Part shown: piece after piece, positions 44,297 through 56,121 of the stretch | Position numbering within the stretch: position 1 is the stretch's first letter | Layout: every line of letters starts with the position of its first letter | The notes under the pieces: model-generated | The model's input: only the letters and a program-made list of their open reading frames with translations | Databases searched by the model: none | Told to the model about the DNA's origin: nothing | Position numbers and translations under genes: made by a program | Assembly: GCA_902984215.1 (NCBI GenBank) | Contig: CADWAF010001251.1 | Coordinates: 1-64,000, forward strand | Direction: 5' to 3' | DNA length: 64,000 nt | Source of the DNA: Willaertia magna | Lineage: Eukaryota > Heterolobosea > Eutetramitea > Acrasida > Naegleriidae

Positions 44297-45122
44297 ATGT
44301 CGGAAACAGAACAAGCATTAGATACAAGATCGAATGTAGACGCGAAAGAGTTTGAGAGTTCAGTTAGTTTTTTGCAAAATCATGATATTTTTTTCAGTGC
44401 CCAAAAGCTTTCCAGCCTCGAAGGTGTGCTGGACATTGTCCTCCCAAGTTTGGAGCAATATGAGGAAAGCCACTTCTTACTGACAAAAATGCAAGAAGCA
44501 AAGACCATCCTTGCGGTTCATACTGGCTTGACCAAACAAAAGGTGGACGTTGATTTAGTTAGGAAATGTAATGGTGAGTACTTCCCCGTTATTGAAATTC
44601 TAAGTTTTTTTAGAAACCACAAAGAAGAACTTAACAAACAACTTAAACGAATTCAAAAAAAGAACTTTCGAGCACATCTCTAGAAGCGAAGAAAAGATTA
44701 GAAAATTAGAATCTGAAGTCACTTCCATAAGAAAAGACTTAAAGAAAGAAAAAGAAGAAAGAGCAAAATGGGAGTTGAACTTGAAGAAAGAAAAAGAAGA
44801 AAGAGCAAAATGGTGCAATGAAGTTGCATCATTATTGATTTTACAAGGTATAGATGCTTACGTCAAAGAGAAATGCTCCAACATTACCCAAAGTTTGTTT
44901 TGTAGCTTTTCCAAAGAATTAATTCAAAACGATCTTGACCTTATGGAAAAGGCTGAAAGTTTAAAGAAAAAAATTAAATCATTTCCTGAGAAACTAAAGA
45001 AAAGTTCCATTCAAGACTTAACCAAAACAGAAATGACTGAAGATGAATTACAATTCTGTAAATTAATTAATGTAAATTTTAACAATTTTGTTAATCATTC
45101 TTTAGATAATGAAGATAAATAA
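44297..45122 (+). CDS. Coiled-coil orphan protein
   Basis: Two exons, 44297-44573 and 44614-45122; intron of 40 nt (GTGAGT...TTTTAG), among the shortest in the window; 261 aa. The splice gives VRKCN|ETTKKNLTNNL. An N-terminal helical part (SVSFLQNHDIFFSAQKLSSLEGVLDIV) precedes a heptad-like coiled coil containing two copies of KKEKEERAKW. A second helical region (ITQSLFCSFSKELIQNDLDLMEKA) follows. No known family; the gene sits directly after the A/T island. Confidence 0.75.
44742..44813. repeat. 30-bp direct repeat inside the coiled-coil gene
   Basis: An identical 30-bp string occurs at 44742-44771 and 44784-44813, offset by 42 bp (14 codons). It encodes KKEKEERAKW twice, in frame, and looks like a recent in-frame duplication that extends the coiled coil. 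Confidence 0.8.
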
Positions 45123-45155
45123 AATATCCTTTGTAATAGTTAATTTTTATTAATC

Positions 45156-46994
45156 TTACAATGATAAATCATCAAATTGACTTAATAAATTAAGGTAAAC
45201 CTTTTCCATTTCAGATTGAAATACTTTACTATCAAATGGTGGCATTTCTTGTAAAATTTTTAATTTCTTTTCCATTTCTGGAGATATTATTGTATTATTA
45301 TCTAATTCATTTATTATTAACTGATTATCATTAAATATTTCTTCATTCTTTTCATTTTGTTCTTTTAATTCTTGTTGATATTCATCAAATAATTCATATT
45401 CTTGACGTAAATCATCTCTAAATTGATCTTCACATGTTAAAATATTATCTAAAGAATCAGAAAATAAACTTAGTGAATTATATATTGAGTAAACTTCAAA
45501 TAATTCAAGCCAATCATTTCTTTCTTGTTTATCTAATAAACAACCTATTAAAATTAATGGATCTGTTATATCATTATTTTCAATTCTTAATTCAAATAGA
45601 AAATAATCACCTCTAGTTAATTTCATTTTCTTTTTTTGATGTTTGACTTGAATGGTATCAAAATTTCTTTCTGTTGTTACTGGACTATATGTAACGGAAT
45701 GATTAAAATTAAATGAATATTTTATATTTGATTCTTTTGTTGCTTTTTCATATATTGTAAATAATTGATTCTTACAAGAAATATATCTAGCAACAAAATC
45801 GCATTCCAACTCTTCATTATTATGACTCGTGTCATTTTCATTATTTTCTTCATTAGATTCCTCAAAAAAATGTAAATTAGGTTTAAGGCTATCTTTTAAA
45901 AAGAAAACAACACCCTCCTTTTCAAAGAGATGGGAATGCGTTGCTAAGGTGGTTTGGAACCAAGAGTTGAATAAGGTGTTTTGTTTTGTTTCCATATCTA
46001 TTTCTTCTTCTTGTTCATCATTTACGTTTGTTTCGTTATTTCTATTATATGAAAAACTGGCTAGTATATCTTCTTCTTCAAAGGTTGTTGTTGTAGGTAT
46101 TTGATTATCGGAAGAAGATGAACTTTCCTTTCTTTTATGAGTAGAAGAAGAAGATCCTTTCCTCTTTGTAGAAGAATTTTCTTTTGTAGGAGAAGAAGGT
46201 GGACTTGTTGGAGAGTTAGATTTTGGTCCAAAAAGTTTTGTTAAAAAAGTTGTAAATTTTCTAGTTTTTGTTGAAGGTTCTTTCGTAAGAATATCTGCAT
46301 TACTATTACTATGAACAGAATGTACATTATTACTACTGTTATGATGATGATTTGAAGGAATATATGAATTTGTTATAGATCCATTAAATTGTTCTTCCCA
46401 TGCATCAAATAATGCAACCAAACTATTTTCATGAGTAGAAGAAGAAGGATTAATATTTGAAGGAACGGTAGGAAGTAATAATGGAAACTTATTTCTATTT
46501 GTAAATTTATTTCTTGAATTTGCAATTTCACTTGTTGAAACACACTTTCTCATATAAAATCTATTATCTTGTTCAGTGTTAGTATTTGTAGAATTATTAT
46601 CTTCTTCAAACTCGGTAGAACTATTAGAGGAATGATAAGTTTTATGATGTTTCAATACACTAACAGTAGGAGAGATGGCACTGGTTTGAGAACGTTGTTT
46701 TTTATTATTTGAAGCAATGTTATGCATATGAGTAGGAAGTGAAGGAGAAGAAGGTGAGTTCTTTAAATGTATTGTTGGGCTAGAGGAACGGCTATTATTA
46801 TTGTTAGTAATATTTGTTGTTATTACAATTGGTGTAGAAGTACTAGTTGTAGTGGATGTGGTAGAAGAGTTAACACTGATATTAGAATTATTAGAGAAAT
46901 CTTCATCTTCTCCAGAAGAACTGTTATCATCGAATCTCAGTGTTGTCAGAGATATTTGTGCGTTCTTGTTGTTTGAAGATTTCTCTTTTGACAT
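45156..46994 (-). CDS. Orphan protein with low-complexity N-terminus and possible PH-like domain
   Basis: A 612-aa single-exon protein. Residues 1-330 are dominated by Ser/Thr/Asn/His/Lys runs and are probably disordered and phosphorylated. The ordered C-terminal part (about 335-612) includes WFQTTLATHSHLFEKEGVV and FFLKDSLKPNLHFFEE. The segment MKLTRGDYFLFELRIENND-x9-GCLLDKQERNDWLELFEVY resembles the last strands and C-terminal helix of a PH domain (E-R-x-x-W-L-x). PH assignment is tentative. No catalytic motif seen. Confidence 0.75.
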   Translation of the reverse strand: MSKEKSSNNKNAQISLTTLRFDDNSSSGEDEDFSNNSNISVNSSTTSTTTSTSTPIVITTNITNNNNSRSSSPTIHLKNSPSSPSLPTHMHNIASNNKKQRSQTSAISPTVSVLKHHKTYHSSNSSTEFEEDNNSTNTNTEQDNRFYMRKCVSTSEIANSRNKFTNRNKFPLLLPTVPSNINPSSSTHENSLVALFDAWEEQFNGSITNSYIPSNHHHNSSNNVHSVHSNSNADILTKEPSTKTRKFTTFLTKLFGPKSNSPTSPPSSPTKENSSTKRKGSSSSTHKRKESSSSSDNQIPTTTTFEEEDILASFSYNRNNETNVNDEQEEEIDMETKQNTLFNSWFQTTLATHSHLFEKEGVVFFLKDSLKPNLHFFEESNEENNENDTSHNNEELECDFVARYISCKNQLFTIYEKATKESNIKYSFNFNHSVTYSPVTTERNFDTIQVKHQKKKMKLTRGDYFLFELRIENNDITDPLILIGCLLDKQERNDWLELFEVYSIYNSLSLFSDSLDNILTCEDQFRDDLRQEYELFDEYQQELKEQNEKNEEIFNDNQLIINELDNNTIISPEMEKKLKILQEMPPFDSKVFQSEMEKVYLNLLSQFDDLSL

Positions 46995-47102
46995 TATTTA
47001 ATTTTTTTGTTTATTTTTATGGTGGTGACAAGTGACTCAAAATGAATAGTCATTCCTCTATGGAGGTAAGACAGCGCTATTGTACAATGATTTACAAGGT
47101 AA

Positions 47103-47549
47103 TTATTTTTTAAATACAGTATAATCGTGTTGTAATTGTGCAGATGAAGATAGTGTTTTTGGTGTATTGTTGTTGCTGCCACTGAAAAATCCATCTTTCT
47201 TTCTTTTTGCAAATGCTTTCACTAATTTTTGTTGGCTCTTTAATTTTTCATTTTGTTCTACATCTTTTTCTTCTTTTCTTTTCTTTTTATTATTTAATGA
47301 AATTTCTAATAAATCTATTCTTCTATTCTTTGAATCAATTTCGGATTCTAATTGTTGAATATAAAGTAATAATTGTTGAAATCTTTGTTGGAGAATTACA
47401 TTTTGACTATTTTCATCCCACTTTTCATGTTTTAAAAAAGATAAAGGATGTGATTCTATGGCGGAAAGCTTTTGTTTCAATGTTTCACATTCAATTTCTT
47501 TTACCATTAACTTCATTTGAAGTTGTTGCATATTGTTGTTAGAAGACAT
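47103..47549 (-). CDS. Short coiled-coil orphan (148 aa)
   Basis: Not recognised. The protein is nearly all helix: a Gln/Met-rich N-terminal heptad region (MQQLQMKLMVKEIECETLKQ), a second coil (QQLESEIDSKNRRIDLLEISL) and a basic stretch (KKKRKEEKDVEQNEKLKSQ). The tail is Ser/Asn-rich. It lies between the previous orphan and Nup107, all on the minus strand, with only 50 bp to the Nup107 stop; a shared transcript is possible but unproven. Confidence 0.6.
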   Translation of the reverse strand: MSSNNNMQQLQMKLMVKEIECETLKQKLSAIESHPLSFLKHEKWDENSQNVILQQRFQQLLLYIQQLESEIDSKNRRIDLLEISLNNKKKRKEEKDVEQNEKLKSQQKLVKAFAKRKKDGFFSGSNNNTPKTLSSSAQLQHDYTVFKK

Positions 47550-47599
47550 TTTTTATCGCTACTAATCACATTGTCACTTGTCTTGTAAAAGGTTTTTAT

Positions 47600-50213
47600 T
47601 TATTGACTTTGTGACTCTATGAGACGAAGCTCACAATCACGCATTAACTTTAAGAAATGAATAATTTGTTCCTTATTAAAAAATTTAAATAGCTCTAAAT
47701 CACTGGATGAAACTCTATCTGCCAATTGTAAACATTTCAAATAATCTTCCTCCCTACCAGTTGAAATTAATAATTTATAAAGACAAAATACAATGTCAGG
47801 TATAGTATTCTGTTTTAAATCAGATAACTGTCTATCTTTATCTTCTTTTGGTCCAACTAACCAAGGAGAAATAGGGTCCAGTAATCTTTCCATTGCAATT
47901 CTAGATTTTTCAAGTAATTCAATATGTTGTTCCTCCCATGTATTTAACTTAGCCTTATCATCATCGATATCCTTTTCTAATTGAATTCTTTCCTTAGAAG
48001 ATGAAGGTAGAGGATTAGGCACTGCCCTTACCATTGGTCTATCATGAATACTTTCACACCATTGATCAAAAGTAACTATTGCTAAATGATAAGCTTTCCA
48101 ATCTAAATGTTCTTTAATAATAGTTCTTACTTTATCATTTGTTATTTCAATATCTTCATTAGTTATTCCTTTGTCATTTAATTTCTTTATTAATAAATCA
48201 AAGGCTTCTAACTTCTTTTGTCTAATAAATTCACGTATTAATAAATTTGATTGATAAATTACTTCTAACATATCAATATCTCCTATACAAAGCCAATCTA
48301 ATGAATTGATCTTCTTTTTATCTAATTCTGTAACATTACGATTTCTTAATAGTTTTAAAGCTTGTTGTTGTTGATTAAAACCAATGTTAATATTCTTTTC
48401 ATCTTCTCTAGATCTTTTAAATACAATAACCTTAGCAATTTCTGAAACATCTAAACCTCTTAATCTAGCTTGAGAAATTAATTTATTTCTCATTTCACTA
48501 TCTTCTCCTTCTGCGTTTTCTATGGCAATAATAGATTCAGCATAAATATTAGATCTAGAATCAAATTTTCTTAATTCTTCGTGGAATTGTTCCTGTCTAA
48601 AATCACTTTCCATTAAACTTACATAGAATGCAATACTATGATAGTTTTTAGTATGTATAAGATAGTGTACATATTTGTAAAGTACAATATCCTTTTCAAC
48701 TCTTGGTAAACTTTCAACAGTTGCATGTTTACTCCATAGGATAATGAAATGTGCTGAAAAACGCAGAAAATTAGAAAGGAATTGTAAATTAGGTGCTATA
48801 TCAGTTGTTGTTTGTGACAAATATTCAACTAATCCTGCAATATTATCATTAATAATATTTAATTGTACTAAATGATATGGTTGTTTTGATTCATTATTTA
48901 CCTTTATAACATTTGTATTGTTTAATTCCTTGACAATATCTGGTATCTCTCTATTAAATTGTTTTTGAAAATCTAACACAGAATCAACATATTGTTTATC
49001 TTCTGTATCATTAGGAACATATTTCGATAATGTCTCATTCAATCTATATTCTAAACTAGCTTTACAATATGCCCATAAATAATCTTCCCATGTTTCACAA
49101 CAAATTAACATTGAATCTAAATCTCCACAAATAGTTCCATAAATTGATTTCTCAAATAAAGCTACTTCATCCGTTAAAATATTAGATTTTGTCATCGAAA
49201 TTAAATTATTTAAATAAACAAATCTATTTAAATTACCACTACTTTCTTCTTCCATATTATCTATATCTTCTCTTGAAAGTAGTTTTGGGTTATGATAATA
49301 TTCAGACCCAGAAAGTGTTGCTGCTCTCCAAAATTGTTCATGATTTCTACAAAATGTTTGAGCTTCTTTCATCCTTCCTGATCTTACTAAATTCCAAGTC
49401 TTTTTTATAATTGCAATTTCACGTTGAATATCATCTGATTCTAATGGTTTTTTCTCTCTAAAAATTGAATCTGGATCTAGTTCACTTACAATTCCACTTC
49501 TATCTAACTTTTGTGAACGATTTGTGTATAACCAAGTACCATCATTTTCTGGATTAATTTTTTCATAAGCGCAATCTTCTAACCATTTTACAATAACCTA
49601 TATTAAGATAATAATTAAAATAATTGTAACATAAATATTAATTAAATAAAAAACCTACATATAATTTTCTAGCAATTTCATCTTTCATTAAAAAATCTTC
49701 AATTACAATTTTATGACTAATTCTCCAAATATCATTTTTAAATGATTTACTGTAATATTCCAATAAAGTATTTTTATCTTTCATTTCTTTCTCTAACTTT
49801 CTTGCATCATCAAATAATGAATATAATAAATTCCAAGTATTTTTTTCATATTTTAATAAATTATAATCTTCTCTAACTTTTAAATAAACTTCATCAGGTA
49901 AGAAATAAACTTGTTTATATTTATCTTCTAGTTCATATAATCTTTGTTTACATGCATTTTCAAATTGTTTTGTCATTTCTAAATCTGAAAATTCACTTGA
50001 ATTATTCAATTGGTTAATTGTTATATTTAAAAAGTTAGAATCTAATAAATTTTTATTAATTTCATCAATTATATAATTTTTATGTAAAATATCTCCGTTC
50101 TGTCCACTAATTTGTTTCATTGTTTTATTTTCTTCATCCATAGGTAGGAGTAAATCTTCATCATCTTCTTCATTTGTTGTAGTATGTCCATTCATATTAA
50201 AATTTCGTTGCAT
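47600..50213 (-). CDS. NUP107: Nucleoporin Nup107 (Nup84 homologue)
   Basis: Y-complex (Nup107-160) scaffold component of the nuclear pore, 850 aa. Two exons, 49659-50213 and 47600-49597; intron of 61 nt, phase 0. The splice gives IARKLY|VIVKWLEDCA. Family landmarks: ELDPDSIFREKKPLESDD (as MDPDAP-x-R-x-x-R/KPL in Nup107), LVRSGRMKEAQTFCRNHEQFWRAATLSG, WEDYLWAYCKASLEYRL, and a helical solenoid to the C-terminus. The N-terminal ~60 residues are acidic and variable. It is divergent from the DOCK gene. Confidence 0.93.
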
Positions 50214-50477
50214 TTTTTTTAACCCTAAAAAAATTCCACTTCTTCGTTGTTGCTGGTGTTTATAGACTCTCCCTGCTTAAAGAGCTCTCTAAGATAGAAG
50301 AAGAAAAAAAACTACTTGAAGAAATAAGTACCTACAAGGAAAACATTTTCAACATACTATAACTATTTTACTAGATAATTCTTCATTGAGTTCTAGGATT
50401 GCCGAATGGTCTATGGAGGTGAAAGAAATTTGATGGAAAAGACTCATCCATCAACATTCAACACAAAGTAAAAAAAA

Positions 50478-53400
50478 ATGTCATCAGCTTCTACCACTAG
50501 TGGTGCTTGGCAAAAAGTTGACACTAAAGGTACAATTATCGCAGCTAGAGCTAGTGAAGGAAGATATCAAATCACATTAAATAAAGGAGATAGAGTTTTA
50601 GTTCATGCCAATAAAGATGGTTGGAGTTTAGTTGAACAAATTGAAATCCCAACAACTGAAGGACAACATAATCCATTAGGATTATATCCAGATGTATTTA
50701 TAAAATTAGATGGTAAAGAAAACGCACATGTCAATCATTTTCAAAGAAAATTACCAACCTTCCAACAAGCAATGGAATATAGTGAATCACCATTAGCTAG
50801 AGAAATTTTACAAGTTATTAGAGAATGGTCAAGTGAATTAACAAAATTAAGAAATGAAAATTTAATGGAAGAATATGAAGCAATTAAAAGACAAATGGGT
50901 ATTTTAGTTGGATTAAGAAAACAAATTACAGATTTAAAATTTCAACAAACTGCAGATGAAAATCAAAAAGAAGAAATTAATCAAAAAGTTATTAAAGTAA
51001 TTGAAGAAGGAAGTAGAAAATTAAATTTAGATTTAATTGTAAGAGTTAATGAAGGTTCATTAAAAGGACAACGTGCAAATGAAGTAAATACCTCAGTTAT
51101 TGATTTATATAGACAATATGCAGATGTACAAGAGAAGGAAGATTATTCAAAAAGAAAACGTAAAATTCGTGAAGAATTACGTAATTTACAATCAAATGAA
51201 GAAGTTAAAGAAAAGGAAAAATTAGAAAATGATTTAATGCTAAAAATTGATCCAGATTTTAAAGTAAATGATACTATTCAAAGAATTAGAAGTAAATTTG
51301 AATTGCCTTATGGAAACATTCATTTACTATTAAATGTAGAAGCATGTATGTTTACTTTTGGTGAAGATGCTGAGATTTATTTCTCTATTTATAATTATCC
51401 TGAAAGAAGATATATTACTGAAGAGTATATGTTAACTGTCACACCACAAGGTATGCCAAAGGATATTAGATTAATTCAAAATTCAAAAACTTTATTTACT
51501 GATATTAAAGAAGAACAGTATTTACAAGAATTATATTTAGTTGTTAAAATTTATAGAAAGGGTAAAATGTTATTTGATATTAAATCAAATACTAAAAATA
51601 CTTCATCTAGAATTGTAATGAATAGTCAACAACAATTAAATCCTTTTGAAACTGAAGATGTTGAAGATGAAAGTAATGTTAGAAGACCATTTGGTTGTAC
51701 TTTACTTCCAATCTCACCACAAGTAATTAATGAACATTTATTAAATGAAATGGAATTCCAACCAGGTACATTGGTTCTATATACAACCGCAAAAGAAGAA
51801 CTATTCCACCGTTTACCTGATTTTATTATTGAAGGTCAAGGTCCTATTGAAAGATTACCACAAGATAAAGCAATTGGTATTGGTATTTCAGTTAAATTAT
51901 TTAATAAACCAGTTACAAAGGTTTTAGAAGAAAATAATTTAACATTGACAGATCACGTTTGTATTACTAAATGTTTAGAATTACCAACTGTCACTCATCC
52001 AACTATCCAAAGAAATGATTTATACCTTACAATTATAAAGGGTAAATTCTTAGAAGTTAGAAATGTAAAAATCAACGGTAAGGTTTACAACACAAAAACT
52101 AAAAACACACTCGCCTGCATTGACAGAAATACTTGTTTACACAAGAAACCATATGTAAATTATAACAGTGCTGTAGTTTACCACGCACCTACGCCTACAT
52201 GGAATGAAACAATTTGTGTTAGTGTTTCTCCAACTGAAATTTACGATTCCGTTTTAGTTTTAACATTCGCCAACGCAACTGCCAAAAAGAAAACATCAAC
52301 TGAAAAGTTTGGTATTTCCATTTGTGATTTTAAAGATGATTTAGGAATGATTACTAAAGGAGAAGATCCAGAAACTGGAATATTACATTTACCAATTTAT
52401 AAATATGTTAAAGATATGGAAAAGAATATTTTTGATTTTATTTCAACACCATCAAAATTACAAGCAACAAAAGATATTGCAGTTGTCAAAATTAAATTGG
52501 TATCTAATTTAGTTTCACAAGATGTTTCATTAGATAATTTTATTAGGTGGGAAACTAAACAATATCCAATACGTCTAGTTTTAGAGAATTTTGATAAGTT
52601 ACCTTTATCTTCTATTTCAAATCATATTAAGGTTGTTTTAGATACATTATTTGATATTTTACTTAAAAAGAATGATGAAGAAACTGCTAAATCAGTATTT
52701 CATTCAATTTTGACTATTGGTGGTAAGATTACATCACCTGATTTAGAAGAACATTGCAAAATGTTTTATAGTTATTGTGAAGAATGTTTTTCAAATACTG
52801 ATCCATCTATTCATAAATGGTTTTTAGATAATTTATTAGTTAATTTAAATATTAATTTAGAACAAGATTTGGCAAGTGACACAGAAAATAACCAATTAAA
52901 TACAATTAAGAATACTTTACTTGGTTTTCCATTTATATTCCGTATTATTTTAAAGAATAGATTAAATTATGAATTAGAAAATAAATCAGATGGTATGAGT
53001 TCAACTGAATATCTAAAATTAATTAAAATGGTTATCGAAAAATTAAGTAAGATTATGTCAATTACCACCCATCAATCAATTCATGAAGCACAAGATTCTA
53101 TAATTAAATTAATGATTAATTTATTCTTTAATTTTAATGATTTCTTCCCAACAAGTATCTCAAGAAAAGAATTGGCAATGATTGTTAAAGATTTTGTTGA
53201 ATCAATACCAAATACAGGTAGATTATCAACTGTAGAAGGTAAATTAGGTATCATTAGAGTATTATGCTCATCTACTTTATTAAAACATGCTGATGCTAGA
53301 AATATAATTATTGATTTAATTTTAAATCAAATTGAAAATCAAAAAGCAATTTCAAATTCATTCAGTAGAAGAGTTTGTTCTGAAATTCTTGCAGATTTAT

Positions 53401-55946
53401 TAGCAACCATTCAAAGAGGGTTAATTCAAAGAGTTGAAAGTTATAGTTCTGTTAAAAAAGATTTAACACAAGTTTTATACAAATTACCTTTCATTGGACA
53501 ATTATTTAATGAATTAAGCAAAGAAAAGAGTGAAACTGAACAAAAGATTAATAGATTTGGTAAAAGAGACGATTTAGAATCATTCCAAGAACAACGTGAA
53601 TTAGAAAGAATTCAACAAACTAGATGTGTTTTGTTCTCTGTTATTTTATGTATTTTCTATTTAACAGATTTTGATATGATTACTCAATATTTCCAAAGAA
53701 CATTGACAACAGAAGAAGCAATGTATAAAGATCAATTAAAGGATAAACTAGTTCAAGAAATGATGGAAGAATTACAACAAAATACAATTAAAAAGAAAGT
53801 AATGTTGCCAAGTGAAGCAGAATTAGTAGGATTAACACAATCTAAAAGAATTAGTGACATATTTGAATTAATTGAATCAATGATTGAAGATCCACCTATT
53901 CCAGAATATTGGATTGCTTTCAACGTATTTACTTATCACACCATTATGAAAACAATTCAAACCTTCTCAGAATATTTACAAAAACATCATGTTAAGAAGT
54001 TTGATCCAAAATTATGGAATAGATTATTTAATGTATATTACAGATTTAGTTTAGCTCCAAGACTACAAACCGAAAAGTTTTCATTATCAAAACAAGCTAA
54101 GTTTAATATTCATGGTGATTTACGTGTCGATTGTGTTGCATTATTTAGAAAAGTATTTGAAGGATTATCTGTTGACAATCAATATTTCTTTGTACCTGAC
54201 ATGGTTGACCGTGTTTTAAGATTGGCAGCTTCAATTCCTAAACAAGAAATTTATGTTCACACTTTAAATATTTATTTTAATATTTTGAAATTAGAATTTG
54301 AATCAGAAAAATCATTACAACATACACAAGGTTTAACTGCAGCAGTTTTTGATGAATTTATCGTTAATGATAGATTGACAGATGATAAATTTAAAGACTT
54401 TTTCGTTGAAGTTTTATCTGAAAGATTCGAAAAGGATGTTGCTTTAAAGACAGAAGGACAGCACTTTATGAATCAAACAAAATTATTTATGGAACTTGTT
54501 GCTTCCGTAAAGAAATTTACAGATGACCAAGAAGATCAAAAGACCAACGCATTATTAAGGGTCATGGACTATGTTGGTAAAACTCATCAAGAAGAGATTT
54601 ATTTCAAATATATCCACAAATTGGCTAAGGTACATGAAAACATAAAGAACTATGTTGAGGCTGGAATGTCTTTAATGAAACATGCTGAGAAGTTGAGTTT
54701 CATGTATGATACAATGTTACCTCAATTATCGGAAGAATATATTGCAGAGCCTGAATATAGAAGAAAAGAAAGATTATATCATCAAGCAATTAAATACTTT
54801 GATTTAGGTAAAGATTGGGAAAGAGCAATTAAATTATCTAGAGATTTAGTTCCTATCTATGAAAATAAGACTTATGAATACAAAAAGTTAGCAGATCTAT
54901 TAAGATTACAAGGAGAACTATTCCAAAAGATTGCGGATCAAAAACGTTTCTATTCTTCTTATTACTTTGTTGGATATTATGGTAAAGGTTTTGAACCGTA
55001 TGGATTGAAGAACAAGGAATACATTTATAGAGGAGCTGAAGCTGAACGTTTAGTTGATTTTACGGATAGAGTTACTAAACGTTTCCCTAATGCTGAAATG
55101 TTAAAACCATTAGAAGAAGCACCAGAAGAAAAGAAAGAAGCAGAAGGACAATATATTAGAGTAATTACTGTTTATCCATCTTCTTATAAAGAAATTGAGA
55201 ATAAGTGTGTCAATATTCAAAGAAATATGACAGTTTCTAAGAATATTTCTGGATATGATGCTTGTAATGATATAACAGTATTTAAATTAGGTAAAACATT
55301 TAGAGGACATCCAGAAGATAAAAAGATGAATGAATTTAGAGATTTATTTACAGAATTTACTTTCTATATTATTGAACCTAGAACTAATGATAAATTATCA
55401 CAAGAAATTACTTCTGAAATAGAATTGACAGGTGTCACTTTCCCTACAATGATTAGACGTAAACCAATTTTACAAAAGAAGAAAGCAGTTCTTGAACCAA
55501 TTGACAATGCAGTTAAAAATATTGAAGATAAGAACATTGATCTTAATGAATTAGTTTTAAATCATTTATTAGATACTAAACCTGACACAAAACAATTAAG
55601 TATGTCTTTAAATGGTACTATTGATGCTGCAGTTCATGGTGGTATTACTAAATACATTGAAGCCTTTTTCGTAGCTGATTGGATACAACAACATCCTCAA
55701 CAATTATCTAGTGTTAAAAAGTTACAAAAAGCATTAGAAGCTCAGTTAGATGTTTTAGGAAAAGGATTAGAGATGTACAGAAAGTTTGGTTCTGCTCAAA
55801 CAAAAGCTCATGTAGATCACTTAACTGTTATGCACAACAACATGTCTGAACAATTGTCTAGTATTATCAATTTTGATTATGGTTTTTATTTAACTGAGGA
55901 ATATAAGAAACAACAAAAAGAATTGGAAAAGGGAGAAAAAAATTAA
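50478..55946 (+). CDS. DOCK-family Rho/Rac GEF (DOCK-A/B-like, SH3-DHR1-DHR2)
   Basis: Single-exon protein of 1822 aa. It activates Rac-type GTPases, usually with ELMO, and drives actin-based motility and phagocytosis. Domains: an N-terminal SH3 (about 10-80; ITLNKGDRVLVHANKDGWSLVE); a helical ELMO-binding-type region; DHR1/C2 (about 515-650; NDLYLTIIKGKFLEVRNVKI, PTWNETICVSVSPTEIYDSVLVLTF); an armadillo-like middle; and DHR2 (about 1380-1800) with YFDLGKDWERAIKLSRDLVP, YYGKGFEPYGLKNKEYIYRG and a final helix. The SH3 suggests the DOCK180 side of the family rather than zizimins. The start follows an A-rich leader. Confidence 0.92.
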   Translation: MSSASTTSGAWQKVDTKGTIIAARASEGRYQITLNKGDRVLVHANKDGWSLVEQIEIPTTEGQHNPLGLYPDVFIKLDGKENAHVNHFQRKLPTFQQAMEYSESPLAREILQVIREWSSELTKLRNENLMEEYEAIKRQMGILVGLRKQITDLKFQQTADENQKEEINQKVIKVIEEGSRKLNLDLIVRVNEGSLKGQRANEVNTSVIDLYRQYADVQEKEDYSKRKRKIREELRNLQSNEEVKEKEKLENDLMLKIDPDFKVNDTIQRIRSKFELPYGNIHLLLNVEACMFTFGEDAEIYFSIYNYPERRYITEEYMLTVTPQGMPKDIRLIQNSKTLFTDIKEEQYLQELYLVVKIYRKGKMLFDIKSNTKNTSSRIVMNSQQQLNPFETEDVEDESNVRRPFGCTLLPISPQVINEHLLNEMEFQPGTLVLYTTAKEELFHRLPDFIIEGQGPIERLPQDKAIGIGISVKLFNKPVTKVLEENNLTLTDHVCITKCLELPTVTHPTIQRNDLYLTIIKGKFLEVRNVKINGKVYNTKTKNTLACIDRNTCLHKKPYVNYNSAVVYHAPTPTWNETICVSVSPTEIYDSVLVLTFANATAKKKTSTEKFGISICDFKDDLGMITKGEDPETGILHLPIYKYVKDMEKNIFDFISTPSKLQATKDIAVVKIKLVSNLVSQDVSLDNFIRWETKQYPIRLVLENFDKLPLSSISNHIKVVLDTLFDILLKKNDEETAKSVFHSILTIGGKITSPDLEEHCKMFYSYCEECFSNTDPSIHKWFLDNLLVNLNINLEQDLASDTENNQLNTIKNTLLGFPFIFRIILKNRLNYELENKSDGMSSTEYLKLIKMVIEKLSKIMSITTHQSIHEAQDSIIKLMINLFFNFNDFFPTSISRKELAMIVKDFVESIPNTGRLSTVEGKLGIIRVLCSSTLLKHADARNIIIDLILNQIENQKAISNSFSRRVCSEILADLLATIQRGLIQRVESYSSVKKDLTQVLYKLPFIGQLFNELSKEKSETEQKINRFGKRDDLESFQEQRELERIQQTRCVLFSVILCIFYLTDFDMITQYFQRTLTTEEAMYKDQLKDKLVQEMMEELQQNTIKKKVMLPSEAELVGLTQSKRISDIFELIESMIEDPPIPEYWIAFNVFTYHTIMKTIQTFSEYLQKHHVKKFDPKLWNRLFNVYYRFSLAPRLQTEKFSLSKQAKFNIHGDLRVDCVALFRKVFEGLSVDNQYFFVPDMVDRVLRLAASIPKQEIYVHTLNIYFNILKLEFESEKSLQHTQGLTAAVFDEFIVNDRLTDDKFKDFFVEVLSERFEKDVALKTEGQHFMNQTKLFMELVASVKKFTDDQEDQKTNALLRVMDYVGKTHQEEIYFKYIHKLAKVHENIKNYVEAGMSLMKHAEKLSFMYDTMLPQLSEEYIAEPEYRRKERLYHQAIKYFDLGKDWERAIKLSRDLVPIYENKTYEYKKLADLLRLQGELFQKIADQKRFYSSYYFVGYYGKGFEPYGLKNKEYIYRGAEAERLVDFTDRVTKRFPNAEMLKPLEEAPEEKKEAEGQYIRVITVYPSSYKEIENKCVNIQRNMTVSKNISGYDACNDITVFKLGKTFRGHPEDKKMNEFRDLFTEFTFYIIEPRTNDKLSQEITSEIELTGVTFPTMIRRKPILQKKKAVLEPIDNAVKNIEDKNIDLNELVLNHLLDTKPDTKQLSMSLNGTIDAAVHGGITKYIEAFFVADWIQQHPQQLSSVKKLQKALEAQLDVLGKGLEMYRKFGSAQTKAHVDHLTVMHNNMSEQLSSIINFDYGFYLTEEYKKQQKELEKGEKN

Positions 55947-56121
55947 AGGTGAGCAATAATTTTTGATATAAATTAGATTAAATAATTAGAAAATAATTTT
56001 AATTAATAAATATTAAATAATTTAATAGTTAGAAAATAAATTATTAAAATTTTCTTTTTTTCCAATTTCTTGGATTACAAGAAATTTTCATCCATTTTAC
56101 AAAAACTCCGAAACAAAAAAT

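Noticed and set aside
50398..50425. tRNA-Leu/Ser-like A box (TTGCCGAATGGTCTATGG) upstream of the DOCK gene
   Set aside because: No B box, no complementary acceptor strand and no anticodon stem downstream; probably a chance match in the 5' leader.
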